Source: Chlamydiota bacterium (GTDB lineage: Bacteria > Chlamydiota > Chlamydiia > Chlamydiales > JABDDJ01). From it: DNA of 37,588 nucleotides. Of the stretch, positions 1-7,758 are shown in pieces. A program made the position numbers and the translations under genes. Positions within the stretch are counted from its first letter, which is position 1, and each line of letters starts with the position of its first letter. The stretch is taken from assembly GCA_013287645.1 (NCBI GenBank), contig JABDDJ010000023.1, positions 1 through 37,588 on the forward strand, written 5' to 3'. A model generated the notes under the pieces. The model did not search any database. It was not told the origin of the DNA and worked only from the letters and a program-made list of their open reading frames with translations.

Positions 1-135
1 GCTATTTGCTCAGAACACAAACTGGGACTGGACATTGAATTTGATTCAGAAATACGATTTCGTCGTTTTTCCCATAACCCTGAGATAGGTAACAAAGGCT
101 ATTTGATCAACTACATAGAAAAGGCCAGTATTTAA
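1..135 (+). CDS. 3' end of an unidentified protein-coding gene (partial)
   Basis: Frame 1 is open from the first base to a TAA at 133-135, giving a 44-residue C-terminal tail that ends in NYIEKASI. The tail is polar and mixed in charge, with several aromatic residues and no hydrophobic segment. It is too short to assign to a family. The gene runs convergently into the minus-strand methyltransferase ending at 153, leaving a 17-base spacer with no obvious terminator hairpin. That it is a real coding tail is inferred from the open frame reaching the window edge; chance cannot be excluded over 44 codons. Confidence 0.45.
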   Translation, partial: AICSEHKLGLDIEFDSEIRFRRFSHNPEIGNKGYLINYIEKASI

Positions 136-152
136 GTCCTTAATTACTAACT

Positions 153-863
153 TTAAGTAGCTTTAATCAGCGAAGATAAATCATGAATTAGGGGTACCCA
201 TAAGCTTCGATCATTGGGGATAACATTCAAGATTCCTTTCCAATCTTGGTCTACCCAATCGAAATCTTTTTTTCGATACTCTTCAATGATCTCTTTTGAA
301 AGGCCATACGCATAGCCAAAGTCCATAATTAGTGTAAGGCCGCTAGGCTGGCAAGGCAGTGTGATGATGTTAAGATCAGGCCGTGCGTGAAGTAGTGCAG
401 GAACGATTTTCCAGACATCTCCCGTCCAATAGCCTTCCGTGTACTCACCAGAGGTCTCTGCGCTCAAAGGAATAGTATCATGTATCGCTATCATGGAGGA
501 GCGTTTACATAACTTTTCTGATTCAATAAAGTCTTCAACCACAGCGTCATACTGATGTAAACCATCGATGAAAATGAAATCGAAATGCTCACCCACATAC
601 TTGGAAAAAAACTCCTTGCTTGTCATACAGTAGATTTTTGTCCACGCTTGAAGAGAATGAGTGATGCAAGGCTTTGGGTCGACGCCGATAGCATATGTCT
701 CAGGGAGCGCTAATGCGAGAGAATCCCCGCTTTCGATGCCAACTTCAAGATAGCGAGCGGGCCTAAAAATAAAATGAAGATACTGAAGGATGGAAAGGTA
801 ATGCTCACCCGGATACCTCTCCCTCATTTTTTTATTCAATTGCTCTGCTGTAAGTGTAGCCAT
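153..863 (-). CDS. Class I SAM-dependent methyltransferase (Methyltransf_24-like)
   Basis: Probable small-molecule methyltransferase of about 236 residues, substrate unknown. The Rossmann core is readable: a glycine-containing motif I, LEVGIESGDS, at about residues 39-48; an acidic strand end, GVD, at 60-62; FIFIDGLHQYD at 96-106; and IAIHDT at about 126-131. This order (IDG.H.Y, then HD) is typical of the Methyltransf_24 / cephalosporin-hydroxylase-like branch. I chose the ATG at 863 because AAAGAG stands 6 bases upstream. A TTG at 920 would add 19 residues (255 in all) but has no clear ribosome site. It lies downstream of, and in the same direction as, the PARP-like gene, so the two may share a transcript. 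The methyltransferase fold is fairly certain; its substrate is unknown. Confidence 0.75.
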   Translation of the reverse strand: MATLTAEQLNKKMRERYPGEHYLSILQYLHFIFRPARYLEVGIESGDSLALALPETYAIGVDPKPCITHSLQAWTKIYCMTSKEFFSKYVGEHFDFIFIDGLHQYDAVVEDFIESEKLCKRSSMIAIHDTIPLSAETSGEYTEGYWTGDVWKIVPALLHARPDLNIITLPCQPSGLTLIMDFGYAYGLSKEIIEEYRKKDFDWVDQDWKGILNVIPNDRSLWVPLIHDLSSLIKAT

Positions 864-961
864 AAGAAGCTCTTTGCCTTCAAATACAGTTGTAGCAACT
901 TTGGACTTTGTTGTAAGCAATTTTGAATTCTCATTTTATCAAAACATGATAAAACTGATTC

Positions 962-2188
962 TCAAATGACTTCTACAAGATCTGGGTTTGTGATGTAATA
1001 GTACAGTCCAGCATCTTTGTCTGATTCAAGACTTCCCCTATTTGTAAGAAAAGAGTGAGATCTAGGATACCCATCTATAAACACCTCACATCCCGTTGAT
1101 TGGAATAGTGAACGGCAGAGAACACCCAAAGCTTGAATCTTGATCTCCTTTTTCTCTTTTAGTGTAATATTAGGGCTTTTGCATTCAATGGAGTCTTTGA
1201 TATCCTGTAATAATTTATTCTGAAATGTAGTCCACTCTTCACTTACATCAGCAGCTTGTACAGCGTGTTTAAATCGTAGTTGAAGAACTTCACCCCTGAA
1301 GGTTACAGATGACCTGGTTGGCTGCTGCTCTGTCGCTGGCAATTCGATTGTTTCATTTGCATATTCGCTTGCTTTAGCCTCTTTAAACGCTGCATAGACA
1401 CCTAACCCATGCGTTAGAACATATTTAGTTTCATAATCATTCACAAATCCATGTTCCCTAATTTTTAAAGCATTTCCAGTAGTGGTTCCATGATAGGCTT
1501 CTGTATGCGCTTCGATCATTTTGAAGCTCCCAATATATTTCTCACTAAAAGTGGAGAACTTGTTAAAAAGTCTATAATTATTGGTCCAATTCCGATAAAA
1601 TTGTTTGGTTGTAATCTTATCTTTTAATCTGTGAGAACTACTCTTGAAATACGCTTGAGCATTTTCCCAGCTAATTGGCTGAAGTTGAACTTTGCCTCCT
1701 TCAATGAGATTAAAAACATAGCCGAATTGAATAGAAGTCTCGTTGATATCGTATAATTTATTCATTATTGATCGCAGTTGTTCTTTATTGGATTCAGTTA
1801 TTAGAAATATTTCACATAGATGTTTTCTCTGAACTTCTTTTGCAATGGATTCTATAAGAGATTTTCGTTCAGCCATCGTCAAGACATCGGCTTCTTCTAA
1901 AGATATTGCTGTAGAAGGGTGCATCGTTACGGGAGAAATAGTTGAGCTTACTGGATTATGAGTAGGGATGATACTATTTACTATTGGCCTATTTTGTGTT
2001 TCATTAGTAGAATAAAGAGAATACTGTTCATACCCGAAAAGTCGGCGAAAAAAATTAGCAATATGAATAAAGAAGTTAGCTGATAAATGCAGTATTTTTT
2101 GAGATGCTTCTGAAAGAATTTTTCTAGCTTCATCTTGAATTAAATGAATGTCTATCTGTTGATAAGAACTAACTATCCGATAAATCAT
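962..2188 (-). CDS. Putative PARP-like ADP-ribosyltransferase, candidate effector
   Basis: Protein of 408 residues. The C-terminal half shows the signature of the PARP/diphtheria-toxin ADP-ribosyltransferase fold. YHGTTTGNALKIREHGF places the NAD-binding His at about residue 233. GLGVYAAFKEAKASEYA places the Tyr at about 265, as in the PARP GxGxYFA...A..YA motif. The final strand, GLYYYITNPDLVEV (about 394-407), aligns with the PARP strand that normally carries the catalytic Glu, but here the matching position appears to be Leu, suggesting an H-Y-hydrophobic (mono-ADP-ribosylating or inactive) type. Residues 1-60 contain an amphipathic hydrophobic stretch, and about 60-100 is Ser/Thr/Pro-rich. 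No Sec signal peptide is evident. A host-targeted role is inference from the eukaryote-like fold. The ATG at 2188 has only a weak ribosome site. Confidence 0.6.
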   Translation of the reverse strand: MIYRIVSSYQQIDIHLIQDEARKILSEASQKILHLSANFFIHIANFFRRLFGYEQYSLYSTNETQNRPIVNSIIPTHNPVSSTISPVTMHPSTAISLEEADVLTMAERKSLIESIAKEVQRKHLCEIFLITESNKEQLRSIMNKLYDINETSIQFGYVFNLIEGGKVQLQPISWENAQAYFKSSSHRLKDKITTKQFYRNWTNNYRLFNKFSTFSEKYIGSFKMIEAHTEAYHGTTTGNALKIREHGFVNDYETKYVLTHGLGVYAAFKEAKASEYANETIELPATEQQPTRSSVTFRGEVLQLRFKHAVQAADVSEEWTTFQNKLLQDIKDSIECKSPNITLKEKKEIKIQALGVLCRSLFQSTGCEVFIDGYPRSHSFLTNRGSLESDKDAGLYYYITNPDLVEVI

Positions 2189-2378
2189 TGTAGTACTACT
2201 TTAGTTTATGTTTATAATTTTTTTAAGTAATACTAACAGATAATTGTTAAGAAATTATAAATTTAAATGTATACACAAATCTAAAAGTTCTTTTGTTATC
2301 CTATTAGGATTTTTTTTCATCATCGCTAAGGTTATCTTTCTCATTTTTCGCAAAACCAGTTATGAATATATTATTGGC

Positions 2379-4085
2379 CTACTGGCTTATTTGGTCAAAT
2401 ATTGTGTTAATCTGTGCAGTGATTAGCTCTGGCTCATGGTATAAAATGAAATGATCGCTATTTTCAGCAATGATTTGAGTGCTGTCAGAGCCTCGATTTA
2501 AAAGGTTTGCTTGTCCTGTCATCCACTCTTCTTTTTTCAATTTATCTTCTTCATTTAAAGTACTTTCATCCATATCAACATCAGCATAGTGAGCGGCCGT
2601 GATTACCTTTAAGGGGCATTTGATCGGTTTTTCAGAATGCCCTTCTAGCTCTTTAAGAAGCATGGCACCTGCGGGCACGTAGTGCTTGAGCTCAGTGTAC
2701 ATCGTTTGTTGGTGATGGGTTTTTGAGGCTGCATACTGCATTCTTAAAGCCATACTATCTCCCACATTATGAGCCCGATTATTTGAAACAAAATCATTGA
2801 TAGCGGGAGGGAGATGGTCTCTTACTCGCTTATCGCTTGGTTCTTCTATTCCTCCTAAAGAAGCTTCTACATGTTCTAAGCCAGAGTCTACTAAAATCAA
2901 ACCTTTGACCTCTTCTGGATATTTCAGTGTGAATAATTGCCCTACAATACCACCAAAGGAATGACCCACAAAGATATATGGAGGCTTTAAATCAAGCTTA
3001 TCTAATAATGCTTTGAGATTGTCTATCGTTCGATCGAGCGTGGGCTCTGACTTATCTGCACCACTCCAGCCCATCCCTGCGCGATCATAACTCATCGTTT
3101 GCATCTGGTCGGAGAGAGATTCTTGTACCAACTGCCAATCAGCAGAAAAGCAACCTAATCCAGCTTCAAAGATTACAACCGGATCTTGTTCATGCATTCT
3201 ACTGCCTTTAAGATTGACATGAAGTGAAATAGAATTTCCTACTTTATCTTCAATATCAATCATTCTTCCTGGAGGCACGGAAACAGGATTTTCTCCTGCG
3301 TCGATGGATTTTTGTATCTCCTCGGCCTGCTCAAAAGCGAGTTTTACAGCTTGGTTATTTTTCTTTAAATTTTCCAAATCTTCATGACTATTGCAACTAT
3401 CGGAAATAGGGTTAAGTGCATCAAAGATTGCAGTTCTCTTCAAAGCGAGTTCTGCCTGTGCCTTTGTTAGAGGAGTTGACTCTGGAGAGGAAGCTATTTC
3501 TGAAAGCTTTTGTTTTGCCGATGCCACTTCTTCCTCACTCAATATATGCATGAGGGCAAAGTCTAGAGCAATGGGATCGTTATGCTCTACACCATAAGCT
3601 AAAAAAGCTTGGCCCATCTCACTCATGGAATTAATGCGAGATTGCTGATCTAAACTGAGTTGCATGTGAAAATAGAAATGGCTTGCTTTTACTGTTTCAC
3701 CTTTCTTAGCTAAGCTGATTGCAATTTGCATCATGGTAGATAGAGGCGTATTAACAGATTGGAGTTGTTTTACCTCTTTTGAAATAGCTTGAGTGGATCC
3801 ATTGGTTTGTTGAATAGCAGTCACTGCTTTTTCAACTGATTCCAGCATTTTTTCTTGAACGGTGAGATGGCATTCGCTTTTTAGGGAGGCTTGAAATTCA
3901 ATCACGCTATTAAATGAATGCGAAGAAAGAGAATCAATATGGTTTTTAAATACTTTTACTGTTTTTTCATCCCCAGTAATTTTATAATTTCTTTTTCCTA
4001 TTACTATAATATCATCTTTGTCTTTTGTTTCTTGCAGGTGTATATTATAAGAATCTTGAGGAGAAGAAACATTAAAATTTAACAT
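2379..4085 (-). CDS. Alpha/beta-hydrolase with long N-terminal extension
   Basis: Protein of 568 residues. The last 300 or so form an alpha/beta-hydrolase domain: an oxyanion-region strand, VVIFEAGLG, after about residue 295; SYDRAGMGWS; the nucleophile elbow GHSFGG with Ser at about 376; a strand, LILVDSG, after it; and a C-terminal SDHF with the presumed catalytic His near 546. The reaction is probably ester or peptide hydrolysis, with substrate unknown. The first 270 residues are not hydrolase. They are helical and Gln/Ser/Ala-rich, with a segment around 115-200 that could be TPR-like. There is no signal peptide. The ATG at 4085 is preceded by GGCGG seven bases upstream. The extension makes it about twice the size of ordinary family members and is a likely lineage-specific module. 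Confidence 0.75.
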   Translation of the reverse strand: MLNFNVSSPQDSYNIHLQETKDKDDIIVIGKRNYKITGDEKTVKVFKNHIDSLSSHSFNSVIEFQASLKSECHLTVQEKMLESVEKAVTAIQQTNGSTQAISKEVKQLQSVNTPLSTMMQIAISLAKKGETVKASHFYFHMQLSLDQQSRINSMSEMGQAFLAYGVEHNDPIALDFALMHILSEEEVASAKQKLSEIASSPESTPLTKAQAELALKRTAIFDALNPISDSCNSHEDLENLKKNNQAVKLAFEQAEEIQKSIDAGENPVSVPPGRMIDIEDKVGNSISLHVNLKGSRMHEQDPVVIFEAGLGCFSADWQLVQESLSDQMQTMSYDRAGMGWSGADKSEPTLDRTIDNLKALLDKLDLKPPYIFVGHSFGGIVGQLFTLKYPEEVKGLILVDSGLEHVEASLGGIEEPSDKRVRDHLPPAINDFVSNNRAHNVGDSMALRMQYAASKTHHQQTMYTELKHYVPAGAMLLKELEGHSEKPIKCPLKVITAAHYADVDMDESTLNEEDKLKKEEWMTGQANLLNRGSDSTQIIAENSDHFILYHEPELITAQINTIFDQISQ

Positions 4086-4174
4086 AAAAAAACCGCCATA
4101 CTAACTATAATAAAGTCTTTTATTTAATTATAAATATAGAATTAATTTATATACAATTTTATTTGCTTTATTGC

Positions 4175-4240
4175 TTAGCTCTTTATGAATAGGCCGACTT
4201 CGGATTCTTCCTAGGAAGGACGTTCTGAAGAAAAGTCTCC
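4175..4240 (-). pseudogene. Decayed remnant of a methyltransferase 3' end
   Basis: Read on the minus strand from 4240, the frame gives GDFSSERPS, a TAG stop, then EESEVGLFIK and a stop at 4175-4177. This matches the end of the intact methyltransferase at 7759-8454 (GDFPSERPQ through GESEVGLFRKN). At DNA level 18 bases are identical (4191-4208 and 7775-7792), as are 10 more (4221-4230 and 7841-7850). The stretch between them is 12 bases here and 48 there, so 36 bases are missing, plus point changes including the stop. It directly abuts the end of the broken toxin-like gene. This is a relic of a second copy, not a functional gene. Confidence 0.75.
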
Positions 4241-4241
4241 A

Positions 4242-4530
4242 CTATGGATGAGGAACTATTGCGACAACGGTAATTTGACCTTTTTTTGGTCCATAATGCC
4301 AAAACACTCGATAAGCTCCGGGAGTATGATTTTGAGCATACGATTCAAAAACTTTTTCTCTATTAGCACCATCTAATTCAGAATATCCATGAGTTTGTAA
4401 AGAAGGATACCTCAAGTCAGTTTCCATAAGACCCAGAGTTTTTCTTACGGCTTTTAAAGCGCCTTTTTTGTCTTTAGAACTCTTCTAAAAGAGCTAAGTG
4501 ATCAAATGTACCAATATAAATTTGCTTCTC
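4242..4530 (-). pseudogene. Small toxin-like gene (RelE/HigB-like) broken by a +1 frameshift
   Basis: The 3' part, 4242-4484, reads KDKKGALKAVRKTLGL, then METDLRYPSLQTHGY and on to GAYRVFWHYGPKKGQITVV and VPHP. The pattern GAYR.(L/F)(F/Y)...G.I.V..I.PHP is typical of small RelE/ParE-fold host-inhibition or phage-related proteins. The frame closes upstream at 4485-4487. The next frame continues the protein upstream (QIYIGTFDHLALLEEF) until TTC TAA at 4474-4479. Dropping one T restores EEF-KDKKGAL. No ATG is found before the upstream stop at 4531-4533. An internal ATG at 4427 would give only 61 residues. I take it as a degraded gene. No partner antitoxin gene is visible. The family call is tentative. 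Confidence 0.55.
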
Positions 4531-4579
4531 TTAGTTATTCTATTTCTTTCTTTACTAAATCTTAATACAATTAATTTAT

Positions 4580-4585
4580 TATACT
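4580..4585 (+). promoter_or_regulatory. Possible -10 box upstream of the LRR gene
   Basis: TATACT lies 26 bases before the GTG start, within a strongly AT-rich stretch. No matching -35 hexamer is convincing at 16-18 bases, so this is a weak prediction. A start of transcription just after it would give a leader of only about 20 bases. Confidence 0.25.
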
Positions 4586-4610
4586 ATCAATTTAATAAAT
4601 TAATTTTGGT

Positions 4611-7600
4611 GTGTTTGTGTCTTCTGAAATTAAAAATTCAAATTTAGATTGGGATTCTACTTCTATATCTCTACTAAGTTCACATGATCAACCTATTTTA
4701 CAAATGAGTCAACTGTCGAGGTTTACTCCTCTTAAAGATTCTTACGGTTTAGTTTCAATAGACGGAAAACACGCATATTATAAAAAAAGCATTTCAGGGA
4801 GATTAAAAGAATCTATTTATGAAATAATGAGTATTGTTTCGAAAGTGGTCTTTCTCCGATGTTCATATGCAGATCTTAAGCATAGCTGCAGCTATCTGAG
4901 AGAACTCTTTTGGAGCAAATATGATATTTGTCTTTTTATAAATTCTGAAACCGAAATGTGTTTTCCAACATATTTAAATCCGGAAATATTGACGAAGCTG
5001 GTCCAAAAAGAAAATGAATATGTGATATCAATAAACAAATTTTTAGATAGTATTATATTTGATAACGATGATGAAAAAAATAAAATTGCTACTGCTCTCA
5101 ATATTCACATTCATCAATCAAAAGTGGCTGTAGATACTATTTCGGTGTCCATTTCAAATAAAATTAAGCCTATCACTGATTTATTAAATGAAATCATGAT
5201 AGCTTCGAAAAAAATGCCAAAGTTAAAGGAAATGGTATTTGCGAGAATCGCTGCCAAAATTGATGCCTTAAATCTTAATGAACGTAAATTTGCCCGTGCT
5301 TACAGAGAACTGACTCGTGATTTTCTTGATAGAATCCCCATAAAAACTATTGAAGAGGGATTAGAAATTGCTAATGCGTTGGATGTACTTATTAATCCTC
5401 AGAAACAGAACGCTACTGCTATCACTCTCGATATTACAAACAAAATTAAACCTGTCGCTGATTTATTAAATGAACCCGAAGACTGGGCTGAACCAGAAAA
5501 TATTGATTTTTTTAAAAAAATTGTGACAGCCAGAATTGATGAAAAAATTCATTCTTTAAAAACTGACGCAGAGGAAACCCGCAAACTGATTTCAAGACAA
5601 AAGGAAAATAAAATATTAGCAGAAAAATACATTGAAAAAGTGGCAAATGCAAAACCACCCGTCGCTGGGTCAGAGGCTAGTACAGTCCCTCGCAATCAAG
5701 AGGAATGGATGATGAGTACCTTGGCATGTATCCAAGAGATCAGATCCTCACCTCTTGGTCAACAGATCGATGTAAACCTACTCTATGGCTTGGCAAACAA
5801 TGAATTCTATTCTCAAGGAGTATGGGAAGCGATGACTCGAATAAGAGATAATGCTGAGAATATAGCTGAAATCATAAAGCATTTCCATCCTCCAATACAA
5901 TGGCTACAAGATCTCTCGCAACTACCAGGTAGCCATTTAGATCAACTAAATAAGTGGATAAAAGAGAAGAATGTACCTCTTGAGGGCTTTAGTAGTGAAC
6001 AAAAAAATTGGATTGGCTCTCATCCAGAACAAGCTTTAAAGTTGCTACAGCATCGCCTTTCATTAAGTCTTTTAGCAATGACATCTCCAGATAAAATTTC
6101 TTTGACTATACATTTACTAGAAAGCGATCAAATATCTTTTTCTCTAACTGATCATGAAATCATAGAAAAAGTTAACGAATTTGTATCTAGTTTTAATATT
6201 GAAGATATTAATCAGAAAAAACTCTGCCTAACTAACTTATTTGATATTGAGACGCTTTCCCATCTTCTTCTTGAAAAAGGAGATCAATTAAAATATTTAC
6301 ATTTAGAAAATGTCAAATCCGATATTGTATTAAAATTAATTAAATATTGTCCGAATATTAATCATTTGTATTTACATAAGTGTGATCTTCGTAATAAGGG
6401 CAAAGATTTGGCAAGCTCGGAGCAATTAAAAAATCTTACAGAGCTTTATTTAACCTATACTGATATCGGTGATGAAGGGATGATAGCGTTAGCAAGCTCA
6501 GAGAATCTAAAAAATCTCACTGGGCTTGATCTTACTGGTAACGGAATCCGTAAAAAAGGAATAAAAGCACTAGCACACTCTGAACAGTTAAAAAATCTTA
6601 CTAAGCTTAATCTAAGCTCGAACTTTATCAAAGCCAAAGGGGTAAAAGAGCTAGCTAACTCAGAGCACTTAATAAATCTTACTGAGCTTGATCTATGCTG
6701 TAACATTCTCAATGTTGAGGGAGCAAAGGAGCTAGCCAACGCAAAACAATTAAAAAAACTAACTTCACTTGAACTAAGATGGAATCACGTTGGTGATGAA
6801 GGAGTGAAAGAGCTAGCAAACTCAGAGCTGTTAAAAAATCTTTCATACCTAGGTTTATGTAATAATGAAATCGGTGATGAAGGGACAAAAGCGCTGGCAA
6901 GCTCTGAGCTATTAAAAAATCTTAAAAGGCTTGATCTAGGCTGGAACAATATTCAAACTCAAGGAGCTAAAGCGCTAGCCAACGCAAAATTTATAAATCT
7001 TACAGCTCTTCAACTAGTCTATAACCAAATCAGTGATGATGGAGCAGTAGCGTTAGCGAGCTCAGAACAACTAATAAATCTTACAGTACTTGGTATAAGC
7101 GAAAACAAAATCTGTGCTAAAGGAATGAAAGCTCTAGCAAGGTCTGAGCTATTGAAAAAACTTCAAGTTCTTGTTCTAAGCCATAACCCTTTCGGTGATG
7201 AAGGTGCAGAAGAATTAGCAAGCTCAGAAAAATTAAATAATCTTGAAGTACTTTATCTAATAGGTAACAAAATTGGTGATAAAGGAACAAAAGCTCTTGC
7301 CAGCTCAGAGCAATTAATGAATCTCACTGGGCTTTATCTAAGCAATAACCCGATCAATTATGAAGGGATAAAGGCGCTAGCCAATTCAGATAAACTGAAA
7401 AATCTTACTTATCTTCACCTAAGAACGAATAAAATCAATGATGAAGGAGTGAAAGAGCTAGCACACTCAGAGCTGTCAAAAAAGCTTACCGTGCTTGATC
7501 TAAGTGAAAATCTGATCAGTGATCAAGGAGCAAACGAACTAGCAGCCTCAGAGAATCTAATCAATCTTACAGTGCTTTATCTAAGAAATAACCAATTCGG

Positions 7601-7670
7601 TGATGAAGGAGCAAATGCACTAAGAAGCTCAAAGAACTTTAAGAACACAAAAGTAGCCCTCGGTATTTGA
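4611..7670 (+). CDS. Large leucine-rich-repeat protein (RNI-like), candidate effector
   Basis: Protein of 1019 residues in two parts. Residues 1-600 are helical and charged, without a signal peptide, and contain an internal duplication (copies beginning near residues 170 and 266, sharing NKIKP followed by a DLLNE motif). Residues about 602-1005 form 15 tandem repeats of 27 residues (one of 26) with the pattern L.NLT.L.L..N.I.DEG.KALA.SE, the ribonuclease-inhibitor class of LRR, ending in a worn partial repeat. Such proteins are expanded in amoeba-associated chlamydiae and are proposed to bind host proteins; that role is inference. The frame opens after a TAA at 4596, so the start is GTG at 4611 or GTG at 4617, both with poor ribosome sites. 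Direct repeats of a methyltransferase end bracket the gene. Confidence 0.8.
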   Translation: MFVSSEIKNSNLDWDSTSISLLSSHDQPILQMSQLSRFTPLKDSYGLVSIDGKHAYYKKSISGRLKESIYEIMSIVSKVVFLRCSYADLKHSCSYLRELFWSKYDICLFINSETEMCFPTYLNPEILTKLVQKENEYVISINKFLDSIIFDNDDEKNKIATALNIHIHQSKVAVDTISVSISNKIKPITDLLNEIMIASKKMPKLKEMVFARIAAKIDALNLNERKFARAYRELTRDFLDRIPIKTIEEGLEIANALDVLINPQKQNATAITLDITNKIKPVADLLNEPEDWAEPENIDFFKKIVTARIDEKIHSLKTDAEETRKLISRQKENKILAEKYIEKVANAKPPVAGSEASTVPRNQEEWMMSTLACIQEIRSSPLGQQIDVNLLYGLANNEFYSQGVWEAMTRIRDNAENIAEIIKHFHPPIQWLQDLSQLPGSHLDQLNKWIKEKNVPLEGFSSEQKNWIGSHPEQALKLLQHRLSLSLLAMTSPDKISLTIHLLESDQISFSLTDHEIIEKVNEFVSSFNIEDINQKKLCLTNLFDIETLSHLLLEKGDQLKYLHLENVKSDIVLKLIKYCPNINHLYLHKCDLRNKGKDLASSEQLKNLTELYLTYTDIGDEGMIALASSENLKNLTGLDLTGNGIRKKGIKALAHSEQLKNLTKLNLSSNFIKAKGVKELANSEHLINLTELDLCCNILNVEGAKELANAKQLKKLTSLELRWNHVGDEGVKELANSELLKNLSYLGLCNNEIGDEGTKALASSELLKNLKRLDLGWNNIQTQGAKALANAKFINLTALQLVYNQISDDGAVALASSEQLINLTVLGISENKICAKGMKALARSELLKKLQVLVLSHNPFGDEGAEELASSEKLNNLEVLYLIGNKIGDKGTKALASSEQLMNLTGLYLSNNPINYEGIKALANSDKLKNLTYLHLRTNKINDEGVKELAHSELSKKLTVLDLSENLISDQGANELAASENLINLTVLYLRNNQFGDEGANALRSSKNFKNTKVALGI
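6414..7625 (+). repeat. 81-bp tandem coding repeat (15 units)
   Basis: Fifteen consecutive units of 81 bases (one of 78) encode the LRR units of the protein at 4611-7670. The units share GATGAAGGA near the middle and GCTAGCAAACTCAGAG-like ends but differ at many positions. All are in frame, so recombination between units would change repeat number without breaking the gene. Confidence 0.85.
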
Positions 7671-7758
7671 CATTTAATTGAGACCCTATGTGAGTCATTT
7701 AGTCAATTATTTATACGAGAATTGTGAATTAACTCATTTTGACTCACCAATGAGTCAA
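7671..7758. other. Convergent spacer with repeated TGAGTCA heptamers
   Basis: Between the LRR gene and the methyltransferase, TGAGTCA occurs at 7691-7697 and 7751-7757 and its complement TGACTCA at 7740-7746, making an imperfect inverted repeat. It could form a weak bidirectional hairpin, but there is no strong GC stem or U-tract. A terminator role is uncertain. Confidence 0.3.

Noticed and set aside
2244..2426. Hydrophobic 60-residue frame on + between the PARP-like and hydrolase genes
   Set aside because: It starts at TTG without a ribosome site, lies in AT-rich DNA that yields chance Phe/Ile/Leu codons, and its end overlaps the hydrolase gene on the other strand.
4474..4488. Programmed +1 frameshift in the toxin-like gene
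   Set aside because: TTC TAA is a possible slip site, but no start codon is found for the upstream frame, no stimulatory element is visible, and the locus adjoins another decayed gene, so degradation is simpler.
6455..6900. Minus-strand frames opposite the LRR repeats
   Set aside because: They arise from the repetitive codon pattern of the LRR gene and show no independent start or family features.
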